DNA of 64,000 nt from Streptomyces marincola (GTDB lineage: Bacteria; Actinomycetota; Actinomycetes; Streptomycetales; Streptomycetaceae): positions 1,669,001 through 1,733,000 of the forward strand of contig NZ_CP084541.1 in NCBI RefSeq assembly GCF_020410765.1, read 5' to 3'. The number at the start of each line of letters is the position of its first letter. Within the stretch, counting starts at the first letter, position 1. The position numbers were made by a program, and so were the translations under genes. Positions 50,868 to 58,862 of this stretch are shown here, one piece after another. The notes under the pieces are model-generated. The model was not told where the DNA came from and did no database searches. It was given only the letters and a program-made list of their open reading frames with translations.

Positions 50868-51653
50868 GTGGGCCCGAGCGGCGGAACCGAAGGCGGAGGG
50901 CCGCGGCCGGACCGCGCCCCGCGGGACCGGGCGCGACGCCTGGCAGGACAGGTGCGCGACTGCCTCGACCGCAGCGGGCATCCCAGCGCCGCCGTACGCC
51001 TCGCCCCGCGGACGGGCGACGTGGCCGTCCTGCCCGCCCGGGCCGGCGCGGAGCACATGGCCGAGGTGGAACGGCTGCTGCGCGCCGCCGGCTTCGCCCT
51101 CACGACGACAGGCGACGCCCTCCTCGTGACGCGCCGCTTCCGTGCCGACGTGGACCTGCGGCCCCTCGACGAACACCTGCTGTCCCGGCTGCTCGATGCC
51201 GCCGTCGAGGACGCGGACCCCCGCGAGGTGATGCCCGCCGTCGCGGGCCCTGCCGGCTGGACACGGGAGCGGCGCGCGGCGTTCCTGCGGTTCCACCGGA
51301 CCCGTTCCCTGTCGGCATGCCCGGTCGAGTCCACCTATGCCGTGCTGCTCGCCGGCACGGCGGGCGGCCCCCGTGTCGTGGGCGCCGCCCGGCTGGCTCC
51401 CGTGCCGGAGCAGCCGCTGACGGTCGAGGCGGGGCTGTGGCTGCGGCGGCAGGTGCGGGGCGAGGGTGTGGGCAGCGCGGTGTTCCGGCAGCTGGCCGGT
51501 CTGGCCCGGGCCGGGGGCGCCGCCCACATGGTGGCCAGAACGACCCCGGAGAACGCCGCCTCGCAACGCCTCCTGTCCGCCCTGTGCACGACCGTGACCC
51601 GGCACGAGGACGCCGTGACCGCCCGTCTCGCTCTCGGGCCCGCCTGGTCCTGA
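50868..51653 (+). CDS. GNAT-like acetyltransferase with unassigned N-terminal domain
   Basis: 261-residue protein (GTG start). The last 110 residues look like a GNAT fold: VVGAARLAPVPEQPLTVEAGLWLRRQVRGEGVGSAVFRQL contains the acetyl-CoA loop RQVRGEGVG, followed by MVARTTPENAASQRLLSAL. The first 140 residues contain a repeat-like alpha/beta segment (AAVRLAPRTGDVAVLPARAG) I do not recognise. It is divergent from the Cys-rich protein gene across about 160 bp. The start lacks a clear ribosome site, so a later start is possible. The substrate is unknown. Confidence 0.7.
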   Translation: MGPSGGTEGGGPRPDRAPRDRARRLAGQVRDCLDRSGHPSAAVRLAPRTGDVAVLPARAGAEHMAEVERLLRAAGFALTTTGDALLVTRRFRADVDLRPLDEHLLSRLLDAAVEDADPREVMPAVAGPAGWTRERRAAFLRFHRTRSLSACPVESTYAVLLAGTAGGPRVVGAARLAPVPEQPLTVEAGLWLRRQVRGEGVGSAVFRQLAGLARAGGAAHMVARTTPENAASQRLLSALCTTVTRHEDAVTARLALGPAWS

Positions 51654-51790
51654 TCACTCGGCGCCGGGCGGCCCGGCCCCCGGCCGCGCCGCGCTCCGCA
51701 CCGGTCGAACGGCACCCGCAGTTGAACGGCATCCGCTCCCCAACTACCGTCAGTGGCCGGCAACGGACGACAACCAGACATGGGGGGCGC

Positions 51791-54505
51791 ATGGCCGGCC
51801 CGGCCGCCGAGCACCGAGAGGCACCACGTCGGCACGCGCCGCCCGCGCCGGGCGGCCCGGCCGTAGCGCGCGGCCTCGATCCGGCCACGGGCGGCGTGCT
51901 GTTGTCGGCCACCGACGTGCACATACCCGGAACGCCGCCGCTGCGGCTCGTCCGGCACCTGCGGCCCGGCACCAGGTCGGGACGGCGCTTCGGCCGCGTG
52001 TGGGGGTCCACGCTCGACCAGTGCCTGATCCTGCGCCGCGACGGCGTACGGCTGATCGCCGAGGACGGACGGGTGCTCGACTACCCGGTGCCCACGCCGG
52101 GCGGGACCGTGCTGCCGGCCACGGGCCCGCGCTGGCCGCTGGCCTGGGACGGCAACGCGGGCGGGGCGATGACCGTGCGGCGGCCCGAGTCGGGGCACAC
52201 ACTGCGCTTCCACCCCGTGCCCGGCACCCCGGGCGCGGAACTGCCCCTGGTCGAGCTGGCGGACCGCCGGGGCAACGTCCTGCGCGTGACGTACGACGGC
52301 GGCCTGCCGGCCGAGGTCGCGAGCGGCGGGCACCGCGTGGGGATCACGGTGCGCGAGGGCCGCGTCGCGGAACTGCGGCTGCTGAGCGCCCCGGACGGCC
52401 CGCTGCTGCGCCGCTTCCACTACGACCCGGCGGGCAACCTGACCTCCGTGGACAGCGGCACGGGACCCGTCGAACGGCTCCGGTGGGACGCGCGCCGGCG
52501 CCTCACCGGGCGCGCGCCCGGCACGGGACCGTGGTTCCAGTACGCCTACGACGAGGCCGGCCGGGTCACGCGGGCCGGGACCGAGGACGCGGCGCCCGCC
52601 GTGCTCACGTACGAGGACGAACCGCGCAGGACCACGCTGACCGACTCGCTCGGCCACACGACCGTGTTCGCGTTCGACGGCGAGGGGCGGCTCGTCGCCG
52701 AGACCGACCCGCTCGGGCACACCACACGCCGCGCATGGGGGCCGCACGGCCTGCTCGTCGCCGAGACCGATCCGCTGGGCCGGACCACCCGCTGGGAGAG
52801 GAACGCGCACGGCGGCCTCACCGCCGTCATCCTGCCCGACGGCTCGGCCGACCCGTTTCCGGCGGAACCGGCCGACCCGCAGGCGCCCGAGTCCTGGCCA
52901 CCGCACCCCGCGGGGCCGGCGGACGGCGCCCCCGGCGGCGCCGGGCACGCGGCCGGACGCGAGGCGGCGGAGGGCGAGGAGGCGGCGGGGCACGGCGACG
53001 GCACACACCGCGTCCACGACTCCGAGGGCCGCCTGACGGAGCTGTCCGACGACGAGGGCAACCGCTGGACCTGGGAGTACGACCCCGCCGGACGCCTGAC
53101 CTCGGCCTCCGACTCCTCCGGGCGCTCCGTCAGGTACCGGTACGACGCGGCCGGCCAGTGCGTCGGCTGGACGAACGGCGCGGGCCAGCGCGTCTCCAAC
53201 CGCTTCGACGCGTGCGGACGCCTGACGGAGCAGCGCACCGAGAGCGATGTCGCGCGCTACCACTACGACAAGGCCGGGCGGCTCGTCGCCGCCGAGAACG
53301 CCGAGACGCGCGTGAGCTGGGAGTACGACGCCACGGGCGCGGTCCTGAGCGAGACCCGCGACGGCCGGACCGTGCGGTTCACCCGGGACGCGCACGGCAG
53401 GCGGACGGGGCGGCTCACCCCCTCCGGCGCGGTCACCGGGTGGGCGTACGACCAGGCGGGCCGCCCGGCCGCGCTGCGCGCGGGAGACGGGCACCTCGCC
53501 TCCATCCGCGACGCGGAGGGACGCGAGGTCGCGCGGTACCTGCCCGGCGGGCCGGTGCTCCGCTTCGAACCCGACGCGGCGGGCCGCCCCGCGGTCATCG
53601 TCCTGCCCTCCGGGCAGCGCCGGGTCCTGCACCGCCGCGAGGACGGCACACCGGTGCGCGTGGAGGACTCCGTCGCGGGCGTCCTCGACATCGCCGTGGA
53701 CCCCGCGGGCCGTGTGGTGTCCGTCCGGGGCCCGGGCGGCACCGAGGAGTACCGCTGGGAGGCGGAGGGCGGATTCGCCGGCGCGGCGCCCGGCTACCAG
53801 TGCGACGGGCAGGGGCGCGTGGTGAAGTCGGGACGGCTCGGCTTCAGTTGGGACGCCCTCGACCGCCTGACGGACGTGGTCACCTCGGACGGACAGCACT
53901 GGCATTACGTGTACGACCCCCTTGGTCGCCGCGTCGCCAAACAACTGCTCGACGACTACGGCTCGGTGGTGAGTGAGACAACGCTGGCCTGGGAGGGCCT
54001 GCGGCCGGCCGAGGAGGTGGCCCCGGACGGCACGGCCGTCGCCTGGCACTGGGCGGCGGACGGCCACCGGCCGCTCGCCCAGACCACGCGGGTACCGGGC
54101 GGCGCCGCCCGCTGGCACGCGATCGTGACGGACTCCGTGGGCACCCCCACCGAACTCATCGGCACGGACGGGTCCGTCGCCTGGCAGCGCCGGGCCTCCT
54201 TCTGGGGCGCCCCCGCCTCCGGAACGCCGGCCGGTGCGGCGGACTGCCGACTCGGCTTCCCCGGACAGCTGTTCGACGTCGAGACCGGCCTGCACTACCA
54301 CGTGCACCGCTACTACGACGCCAGGACCGGCCGTTACCTCTCGCCCGACCCGTGCCGGGTGGGACCCGGCGCCTGCGCCTACGTCCCCCACCCGCTGCGC
54401 GACAGCGCCCCGGACGGCCTGCTGCCCGGTACCGGACAGGCGCCGCCCCTGCCGGGGCCCGCGCGACTCGCGCGCGCCCTGGACCTGGCCGTCAACCGCC
54501 GCTGA
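51791..54505 (+). CDS. Rhs/YD-repeat protein without a C-terminal toxin domain
   Basis: Large YD-repeat protein (904 aa). An N-terminal DUF6531-like segment (GLDPATGGVLLSATDVHIPGTPPLRLVR) is followed by about 15 YD repeats of the YDxxGRLTxxxDxxG type (FHYDPAGNLTSVDSGTGP, YAYDEAGRVTRAG, WEYDPAGRLTSASDSSGR and others). A low-complexity Pro/Gly/Glu-rich insert lies around 52860-52990. It ends with the Rhs core GLHYHVHRYYDARTGRYLSPDP, after which only about 50 residues remain (RDSAPDGLLPGTG to the stop). No signal peptide is seen. Rhs proteins form cocoons around toxins; here the toxin is missing and no VgrG, T6SS or immunity gene is adjacent. Confidence 0.86.
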   Translation: MAGPAAEHREAPRRHAPPAPGGPAVARGLDPATGGVLLSATDVHIPGTPPLRLVRHLRPGTRSGRRFGRVWGSTLDQCLILRRDGVRLIAEDGRVLDYPVPTPGGTVLPATGPRWPLAWDGNAGGAMTVRRPESGHTLRFHPVPGTPGAELPLVELADRRGNVLRVTYDGGLPAEVASGGHRVGITVREGRVAELRLLSAPDGPLLRRFHYDPAGNLTSVDSGTGPVERLRWDARRRLTGRAPGTGPWFQYAYDEAGRVTRAGTEDAAPAVLTYEDEPRRTTLTDSLGHTTVFAFDGEGRLVAETDPLGHTTRRAWGPHGLLVAETDPLGRTTRWERNAHGGLTAVILPDGSADPFPAEPADPQAPESWPPHPAGPADGAPGGAGHAAGREAAEGEEAAGHGDGTHRVHDSEGRLTELSDDEGNRWTWEYDPAGRLTSASDSSGRSVRYRYDAAGQCVGWTNGAGQRVSNRFDACGRLTEQRTESDVARYHYDKAGRLVAAENAETRVSWEYDATGAVLSETRDGRTVRFTRDAHGRRTGRLTPSGAVTGWAYDQAGRPAALRAGDGHLASIRDAEGREVARYLPGGPVLRFEPDAAGRPAVIVLPSGQRRVLHRREDGTPVRVEDSVAGVLDIAVDPAGRVVSVRGPGGTEEYRWEAEGGFAGAAPGYQCDGQGRVVKSGRLGFSWDALDRLTDVVTSDGQHWHYVYDPLGRRVAKQLLDDYGSVVSETTLAWEGLRPAEEVAPDGTAVAWHWAADGHRPLAQTTRVPGGAARWHAIVTDSVGTPTELIGTDGSVAWQRRASFWGAPASGTPAGAADCRLGFPGQLFDVETGLHYHVHRYYDARTGRYLSPDPCRVGPGACAYVPHPLRDSAPDGLLPGTGQAPPLPGPARLARALDLAVNRR

Positions 54506-54657
54506 CGCGCCGGGCCCGCATCGGGACGAACCGCGGGACGGCCCGGCACGGCCGGGACGCGGAGCCCGCGGCCCGGCGTTCACGCCCGCCCAGCCCGTGG
54601 AGCGCGCCTGCGGCCCGGCCCGGCGGGCACCCCACGGGCGTCCGGGCGGCCCGGCGG

Positions 54658-55115
54658 TCAGGCGGCGGCGAGGGTGATGCGGAACACCGGGTGGTCGGGG
54701 GCTATGCGGCGCAGGTCCTCCTCCGGGGAATCCGGGCCCACCCCCCGGAAGAAGACGCCCACTTCGGCCTTCCAGCGCTTGAGGTAGGCGCGCAGCAGCG
54801 CCGGCTTCTCCTCGTCCGGCACCTCCTCGGCGACGAAGTCCTGCGAGGTCCTGCCCAGGAGCAGCCGGCCACCGCCCGCTGCCCGCATGTTGCGCGTCCA
54901 CTGCACGTGCCCGCGCGGGGCCACGAGGTAGTGCCGGCCGTCCACGGTCAGCAGGTTGACCGGCGTGGTGCGCCACTCCCCGTCGTGCGGCCACGCACGG
55001 CGAGCATCCGGGAGCCCCAGACGCTCAGTCCGCGGCGGGTGAGGAAGGCGATCAGGGGGTTGACCACGCGGCGGGTGATCCGCCCGGGCCGCTTGACGTA
55101 GGGGGAGGTGTGCAT
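54658..55115 (-). pseudogene. Deazaflavin (F420)-dependent nitroreductase family protein, frameshifted
   Basis: Nitroreductase/deazaflavin-dependent oxidoreductase (Ddn-like, about 150 residues) split across two frames. The first part (from ATG at 55115, with AAGGAG upstream) reads MHTSPYVKRPGRITRR and NPLIAFLTRRG to SRMLAVRGRTTG. The second part continues EWRTTPVNLLTVDGRHYLVAPRG and ends with ITLAAA. The frame changes at the G run read on this strand at 54981-54978: four G where five are needed to keep frame (TTG-GEWRTTP). Either a 1-base deletion or a sequencing error in the homopolymer explains it. The protein family binds F420 and reduces quinones or nitro compounds. It is divergent from a TetR gene with shared operators. 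Confidence 0.82.
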
Positions 55116-55255
55116 CGGGACTCCTTGGCAGGGCAGGGCTGGGCCGGGCGAAGCACGGCAGAGGACCGGTGAAGGACAGGGGAAGGCGACAGGACGGACG
55201 GCCGGGACGGGAGCGACACCGGGTGACGGCGTACGGAACCCACCGGGACCGCGAG

Positions 55256-55279
55256 CGGTGCTCTCGTTCACGAGCACCG
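55256..55279. promoter_or_regulatory. Inverted repeat, candidate TetR operator 1
   Basis: CGGTGCTC (55256-55263) and GAGCACCG (55272-55279) form perfect 8-bp arms with an 8-base centre. It shares the word GTGCTCTCGTT with the second site 60 bp downstream. It sits between the deazaflavin-gene start (55115) and tetR start (55378). Confidence 0.6.
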
Positions 55280-55319
55280 ATCCGCGTTCCCCCTCAGCAT
55301 GCACGAGGCGCCACTCAAA

Positions 55320-55340
55320 AACAAGAGCAGTGCTCTCGTT
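55320..55340. promoter_or_regulatory. Inverted repeat, candidate TetR operator 2
   Basis: AACAAGAGCA-G-TGCTCTCGTT is a 21-bp palindrome with a single mismatched pair, 37 bp before the tetR start codon. It has the shape of a TetR-family operator and shares TGCTCTCGTT with operator 1. Autoregulation of tetR is likely. Confidence 0.65.
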
Positions 55341-55377
55341 GTTGAACGGCGATCCGGACGGTGGCACACTGGCGGAC

Positions 55378-56082
55378 ATGACTGCGATCCGGGGAGCCAG
55401 GGAACGGGCCAGGCGCGAGGTGACCGCGGCGATCAAGTCCGAGGCGAGGGACCGCATAGCGGCCGAGGGCGCCGCCCAGCTGTCGCTGCGCGCGGTCTCC
55501 CGGAGCCTGGGCATGGCCTCTTCCGCCCTCTACCGGTATTTCCCCAGCCGGGACGAGCTGCTGACGGCGCTCATCATCGACGCCTACGACGCCCTGGGCG
55601 ATGCCGCGGAGGAGGCCCTGACCGGGGCGGAGTCGGAGGAGCTTTCGCCGGCCGAGCGCTGGACGGCCGTGTGCCTGTCGGTGCGCGCGTGGGGGCTGGC
55701 CAACCCGCACGAGTTCGCGCTGATACACGGCACCCCCGTGCCCGGTTACGCGGCGCCGCAGGACACGAGCGGCCCGGGCACGCGCGTGCCGCGCGCGCTG
55801 CTCGCGGTGGCGGTCGAGGCGCACCGGGCCGGACGCCTTGGCCCCGTGCCGGGCGGCCCGCCGCCGCGGGCCGCGCTCGCCGAGGCGGAGGCGCTGGCCG
55901 AGGAGCACGCCCCCGGGCTGCCCGGGTCCGCGATGGCGGCCGTCCTGGCCGGCTGGGCCCAGCTGACCGGGCTGGTCGCGTTCGAGGTGTTCGGCCAGTA
56001 CACGGGCGTGCTGGAGGAGTCACGCGCGGACCTGTTCGCCCACGCGGCGCGCCGGATGGCCGCGGGCGTGGGGCTGCCGTGA
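55378..56082 (+). CDS. TetR family transcriptional regulator
   Basis: TetR repressor (234 aa). The N-terminal DNA-binding domain is REVTAAIKSEARDRIAAEGAAQLSLRAVSRSLGMASSALYRYFPSRDELLTALI (read in parts), with recognition helix SSALYRYF. The C-terminal TetR_C_13-like domain includes GLANPHEFALIHGTPVPGYAAP and a helix pair with AMAAVLAGWAQLTGLVAFEVFGQY. The ATG at 55378 is preceded by GGACACTGGCGG with a weak ribosome site. It probably represses itself and the divergent deazaflavin oxidoreductase, which is now frameshifted. A palindrome overlaps its leader. Confidence 0.88.
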   Translation: MTAIRGARERARREVTAAIKSEARDRIAAEGAAQLSLRAVSRSLGMASSALYRYFPSRDELLTALIIDAYDALGDAAEEALTGAESEELSPAERWTAVCLSVRAWGLANPHEFALIHGTPVPGYAAPQDTSGPGTRVPRALLAVAVEAHRAGRLGPVPGGPPPRAALAEAEALAEEHAPGLPGSAMAAVLAGWAQLTGLVAFEVFGQYTGVLEESRADLFAHAARRMAAGVGLP

Positions 56083-56085
56083 CCG

Positions 56086-56133
56086 CACCGCCCGTCCGGC
56101 GGCGGCGCGAGGGCCGCGGCCGGACGGGCGGTG
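56086..56133. terminator. Long bidirectional hairpin terminator
   Basis: Perfect 15-bp arms: CACCGCCCGTCCGGC (56086-56100) and GCCGGACGGGCGGTG (56119-56133) with an 18-base loop. It starts 3 bp after the tetR stop and lies 43 bp past the xylanase stop, so it can end both convergent transcripts. Confidence 0.85.
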
Positions 56134-56175
56134 GCGGAGGGGTGGCGGCGAAGGGGCGAGTGGGTCAGGCGCCGG

Positions 56176-57576
56176 TCATGCCGCGCGGCAGGCGGCTCCG
56201 TTGAGAGTCACCCCGGGCGCGCTGTAGACGGCTCCGCTGTTGGTCTGGAAGCCGAAGTTCAGCGTGCCGCCCGCCGGCACGTTGCCGTTGTAGGGGGCGT
56301 TGCGCGCCGTCACGGTGGTGCCGTTCTGGCTCAGCTGGGTGTTCCAGTGGCTGGTGACGGACTCGCCGGCCGGCAGGCTGAAGGTGACCGTCCAGCCGCT
56401 GACCGCCCGGTCCACGGTGATGCCGACCTGCACGACGGAACCGGCGTTCCAGCGGCTGGTGACCTGGTAGTTGGCGACGCAGCCCTCTCCGGGCCCGGGT
56501 CCCGGGCCGGGCCCGCCGCCGGGCTCGCCGCCCAGGCCGGTGAGGACCCCGTCGTAGGCGGGTTTCGGCTGGTAGTTCTCGTCGTAGAGGCAGGCGGCGC
56601 CCTCCCCCTCGAAGACGTCGGGCACCCACGAGTCGGCGTCACCGAAGCCCCACACGGTGACGCCCGCGCAGCCGTCGACGGCGAGGCAGCTGCTGACCAC
56701 GCTTTCGAACTGGTCGCCCTGGCGCTGGAGTTCCGCGTTGTCCGCGGGCATCGGGATGCGGATGTCGAGCTCGGTGACGATCACCTCGACGCCGAGGTCG
56801 GCGAAGCGCTGGAGGTTGGTCTGGATGTCGCCGGGGATCATGTCGAGGATCAGGTGCGACTGGAAGCCGACGCAGTCGATCGGCACGCCGTCGGCCAGCA
56901 GCCCCCGCACGAGGTTGTACATGCCGTTGCTCTTGGCGTTGACACCCTCGATGTTGTAGTCGTTGATGCACAGCTTGGCACCGGGGTCGGCCTGCTCCGC
57001 GGTGCGGAAGGCGTTGGCGATGTACTCCTCGCCGATCGTCTGCTGGAACACCGACTGGCGGAACGTCCCGTCCTCGTTGAACGCCTCGTTGACCACGTCC
57101 CAGTAGGCGATGTCGCCCTCGTAGTGGTCCATCACCGTGGTGATGTGCTCGTCCGTGATCTCGGTCAGCTCGGCGGCGTCGAACCCGCCGTACTCCACCC
57201 AGTCCGGCAGCTGGCTGTGCCACACGAGGGTGTGGCCCCAGACCTGCTGGTCGTTCTGCTCCGCGAAGTCGACCAGCCGGTCCCCGCCGGCGAAGTTGAA
57301 CGAGCCGCGGGAGGGCTGGATCGACTCCCACTTCATGACGTTCTCGGCGGTGACGCTGTTGAACTCGGTGCTCGCGATCGCGTTGTACCGCGAGTCGCTC
57401 AACCGGTGGTCGGCGATGGCCGAGCCGATGAAGACCCCCTCGGCCTCCGCCGCTTCACGCAGCGTGCCCGCCTGGGCCGATGGCTCCTGTGCCAGCGCGC
57501 TGCCGTGCGTCACCACACCGGAGAGCAGAGCCCCGGCAGCGAAGACGACGGCGGCCTGGCGCACCAGGGATAGCAT
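56176..57576 (-). CDS. Secreted endo-1,4-beta-xylanase, GH10 with CBM2
   Basis: Secreted xylanase (466 aa). A signal peptide covers residues 1-30 (cleavage near SALAQEPSAQ). The GH10 catalytic domain spans about 36-345, with the acid/base Glu164 in AYWDVVNEAF and the nucleophile Glu269 in VEVIVTELDIRIP; EFNSVTAENVMKW and WGHTLVWHSQLPDW are classic. A Pro/Gly linker (GEPGGGPGPGPGPGEG) joins a C-terminal CBM2 (YQVTSRWNAGSVVQV, GFQTNSGAVYSAP), which binds crystalline cellulose or xylan. It is divergent from the lacI-type gene with a good promoter visible, and matches the xylobiose uptake system that follows. Confidence 0.95.
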   Translation of the reverse strand: MLSLVRQAAVVFAAGALLSGVVTHGSALAQEPSAQAGTLREAAEAEGVFIGSAIADHRLSDSRYNAIASTEFNSVTAENVMKWESIQPSRGSFNFAGGDRLVDFAEQNDQQVWGHTLVWHSQLPDWVEYGGFDAAELTEITDEHITTVMDHYEGDIAYWDVVNEAFNEDGTFRQSVFQQTIGEEYIANAFRTAEQADPGAKLCINDYNIEGVNAKSNGMYNLVRGLLADGVPIDCVGFQSHLILDMIPGDIQTNLQRFADLGVEVIVTELDIRIPMPADNAELQRQGDQFESVVSSCLAVDGCAGVTVWGFGDADSWVPDVFEGEGAACLYDENYQPKPAYDGVLTGLGGEPGGGPGPGPGPGEGCVANYQVTSRWNAGSVVQVGITVDRAVSGWTVTFSLPAGESVTSHWNTQLSQNGTTVTARNAPYNGNVPAGGTLNFGFQTNSGAVYSAPGVTLNGAACRAA

Positions 57577-57621
57577 GGACGTACCCCTTTCCTTGTCATG
57601 CCCCCGCAGGCTGACGGTCCG

Positions 57622-57650
57622 TTTCTATGGGCCGACCCGGGCCCCGTCAA
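57622..57650 (-). promoter_or_regulatory. Vegetative-type promoter of the xylanase gene
   Basis: On the minus strand TTGACG (57650-57645) and TAGAAA (57627-57622) are separated by exactly 17 bases. This fits principal-sigma promoters well and places the transcription start near 57615, about 39 bp before the start codon. The operator TTCCGGAA lies directly upstream of the -35 box. Confidence 0.65.
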
Positions 57651-57653
57651 GAC

Positions 57654-57681
57654 TTCCGGAATAATGTCGAAAAACTTCCGG
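57654..57681. promoter_or_regulatory. Candidate BxlR operator sites between xylanase and lacI-type genes
   Basis: ACTTCCGGAA with the perfect 8-bp palindrome TTCCGGAA (57654-57661) and, 14 bp on, ACTTCCGG (57674-57681). The same word stands in the bxlE leader (58847-58854). Position beside the xylanase -35 box and 28-48 bp before the regulator start fits repression of both directions by the LacI protein. Confidence 0.55.
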
Positions 57682-57708
57682 TGTCCTGAACTGACAGAAG
57701 AGGTGCCC

Positions 57709-58728
57709 ATGACAGGGGAACGCAAGGTCACGATCACGGCCATCGCACGGGAGGCGGGGGTCTCGGTGCCCACGGTCTCCCGCGTGGTCAACGGGCGCTC
57801 CGACGTCGCGCCCGAGACCCGCGCGAAGGTCGAGGAACTGCTGCGGCAGTACGGCTACCGCCGCCGCACCCACGCGCCCGGCGACCGGGCGGCGCTGCTC
57901 GACCTCGTCTTCAACGACCTCGACAGCCCCTGGGCCGTGGAGATCATCCGGGGCGTCGAGGAGGTCGCCCACGCCTCGGGCGTGGGCACGGTGGTTTCGG
58001 CCATCCACGACCGCGCCGGCGCGGCCAGGCAGTGGATGACGAACCTGCGGGCCCGCGCCTCCGACGGGGTGATCCTGGTGACCTCGGCGCTCGAACCCGT
58101 ACTGCACAAGGAGTTGCACCGGCTCGGCGTGCCGATCGTCGTCGTGGACCCGGCCGGCGCCCCCGCGCTCACCGCGCCGACGATCGGCGCGACCAACTGG
58201 GCGGGCGGCCTGGCCGCCACCGAGCACCTGCTCCAGCTCGGCCACCGGCGCATCGGGTTCATCGCGGGCCCGCCGCGCCTGCTGTGCAGCCGGGCCAGGC
58301 TCGACGGGTACCGGGCGGCGCTGGAATCGGCCGGTCTCGCGCCCGAGGAGGAGCTGACCGTGCCGGGCGACTTCTACCACGAGGGCGGCTTCACGGGCTG
58401 CGGCCGGCTGATGGACCTGGCGCAGCCGCCGACCGCGATCTTCGCCGCGAGCGACCAGATGGCCATGGGGGCGATCGAGGCGCTGCGGCAGCGCGGGCTG
58501 CGGGTGCCGCAGGACGTCAGTGTCGTCGGATTCGACGACCTTCCGGAAATGCGCTGGTCCGCCCCACCGCTCACGACGGTGCGCCAGCCGCTGGCCGAAA
58601 TGGGCAAGGTCGCCGCCCGGACGGTATTGCGCCAAGCGCGCGGCGAGGAAATCGACTCGCCCCGCCTTGAGTTGGCCACTGAGCTGGTGGTCAGGGCGTC
58701 CACCGCGCCACCGCCGGCCGCCGCCTGA
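57709..58728 (+). CDS. bxlR: LacI family repressor of the xylobiose/xylan locus (BxlR-like)
   Basis: LacI-type repressor (339 aa). The helix-turn-helix and hinge are VTITAIAREAGVSVPTVSRVVNGRSDVAPETRAKVEELLRQYGYRRR read in parts. A periplasmic-binding-like ligand domain follows, with LDLVFNDLDSPWAVEIIRGVEE, HRRIGFIAGPP, AIFAASDQMAMGAIEALRQRG and VSVVGFDDLPE. The ATG at 57709 has GAAGAGG 5-6 bases upstream; an upstream ATG at 57598 lies within the xylanase promoter and is unlikely. Gene order regulator, binding protein, two permeases and GH3 matches bxlREFGA of streptomycetes, so xylobiose is the likely inducer. Confidence 0.88.
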   Translation: MTGERKVTITAIAREAGVSVPTVSRVVNGRSDVAPETRAKVEELLRQYGYRRRTHAPGDRAALLDLVFNDLDSPWAVEIIRGVEEVAHASGVGTVVSAIHDRAGAARQWMTNLRARASDGVILVTSALEPVLHKELHRLGVPIVVVDPAGAPALTAPTIGATNWAGGLAATEHLLQLGHRRIGFIAGPPRLLCSRARLDGYRAALESAGLAPEEELTVPGDFYHEGGFTGCGRLMDLAQPPTAIFAASDQMAMGAIEALRQRGLRVPQDVSVVGFDDLPEMRWSAPPLTTVRQPLAEMGKVAARTVLRQARGEEIDSPRLELATELVVRASTAPPPAAA

Positions 58729-58784
58729 GCCGGAACGGGCCCGCCGCGTGTGGCGCGTTAACCGACTTGTTGCCGTCCGCCCCG

Positions 58785-58813
58785 TTGACGTGGCCGCCAC
58801 GGCGCCGTAACTT
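58785..58813 (+). promoter_or_regulatory. Promoter of the bxlEFGA operon
   Basis: TTGACG (58785-58790), a 17-base spacer and TAACTT (58808-58813) give a good principal-sigma match, with a start near 58820. The two candidate operators lie immediately downstream, where bound repressor would block elongation. Confidence 0.65.
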
Positions 58814-58827
58814 CCTTCGGCACCTGC

Positions 58828-58854
58828 CCGATAATTTTCGGTTAGTTTCCGGAA
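58828..58854. promoter_or_regulatory. Candidate BxlR operators in the bxlE leader
   Basis: CCGATAATTTTCGG (58828-58841), a dyad with one mismatch per arm, followed by TTTCCGGAAG with TTCCGGAA at 58847-58854. The second site overlaps the ribosome site GGAAGG (58851-58856) of bxlE, so repressor or a related protein could affect both transcription and translation. Confidence 0.55.
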
Positions 58855-58862
58855 GGTGTGCG

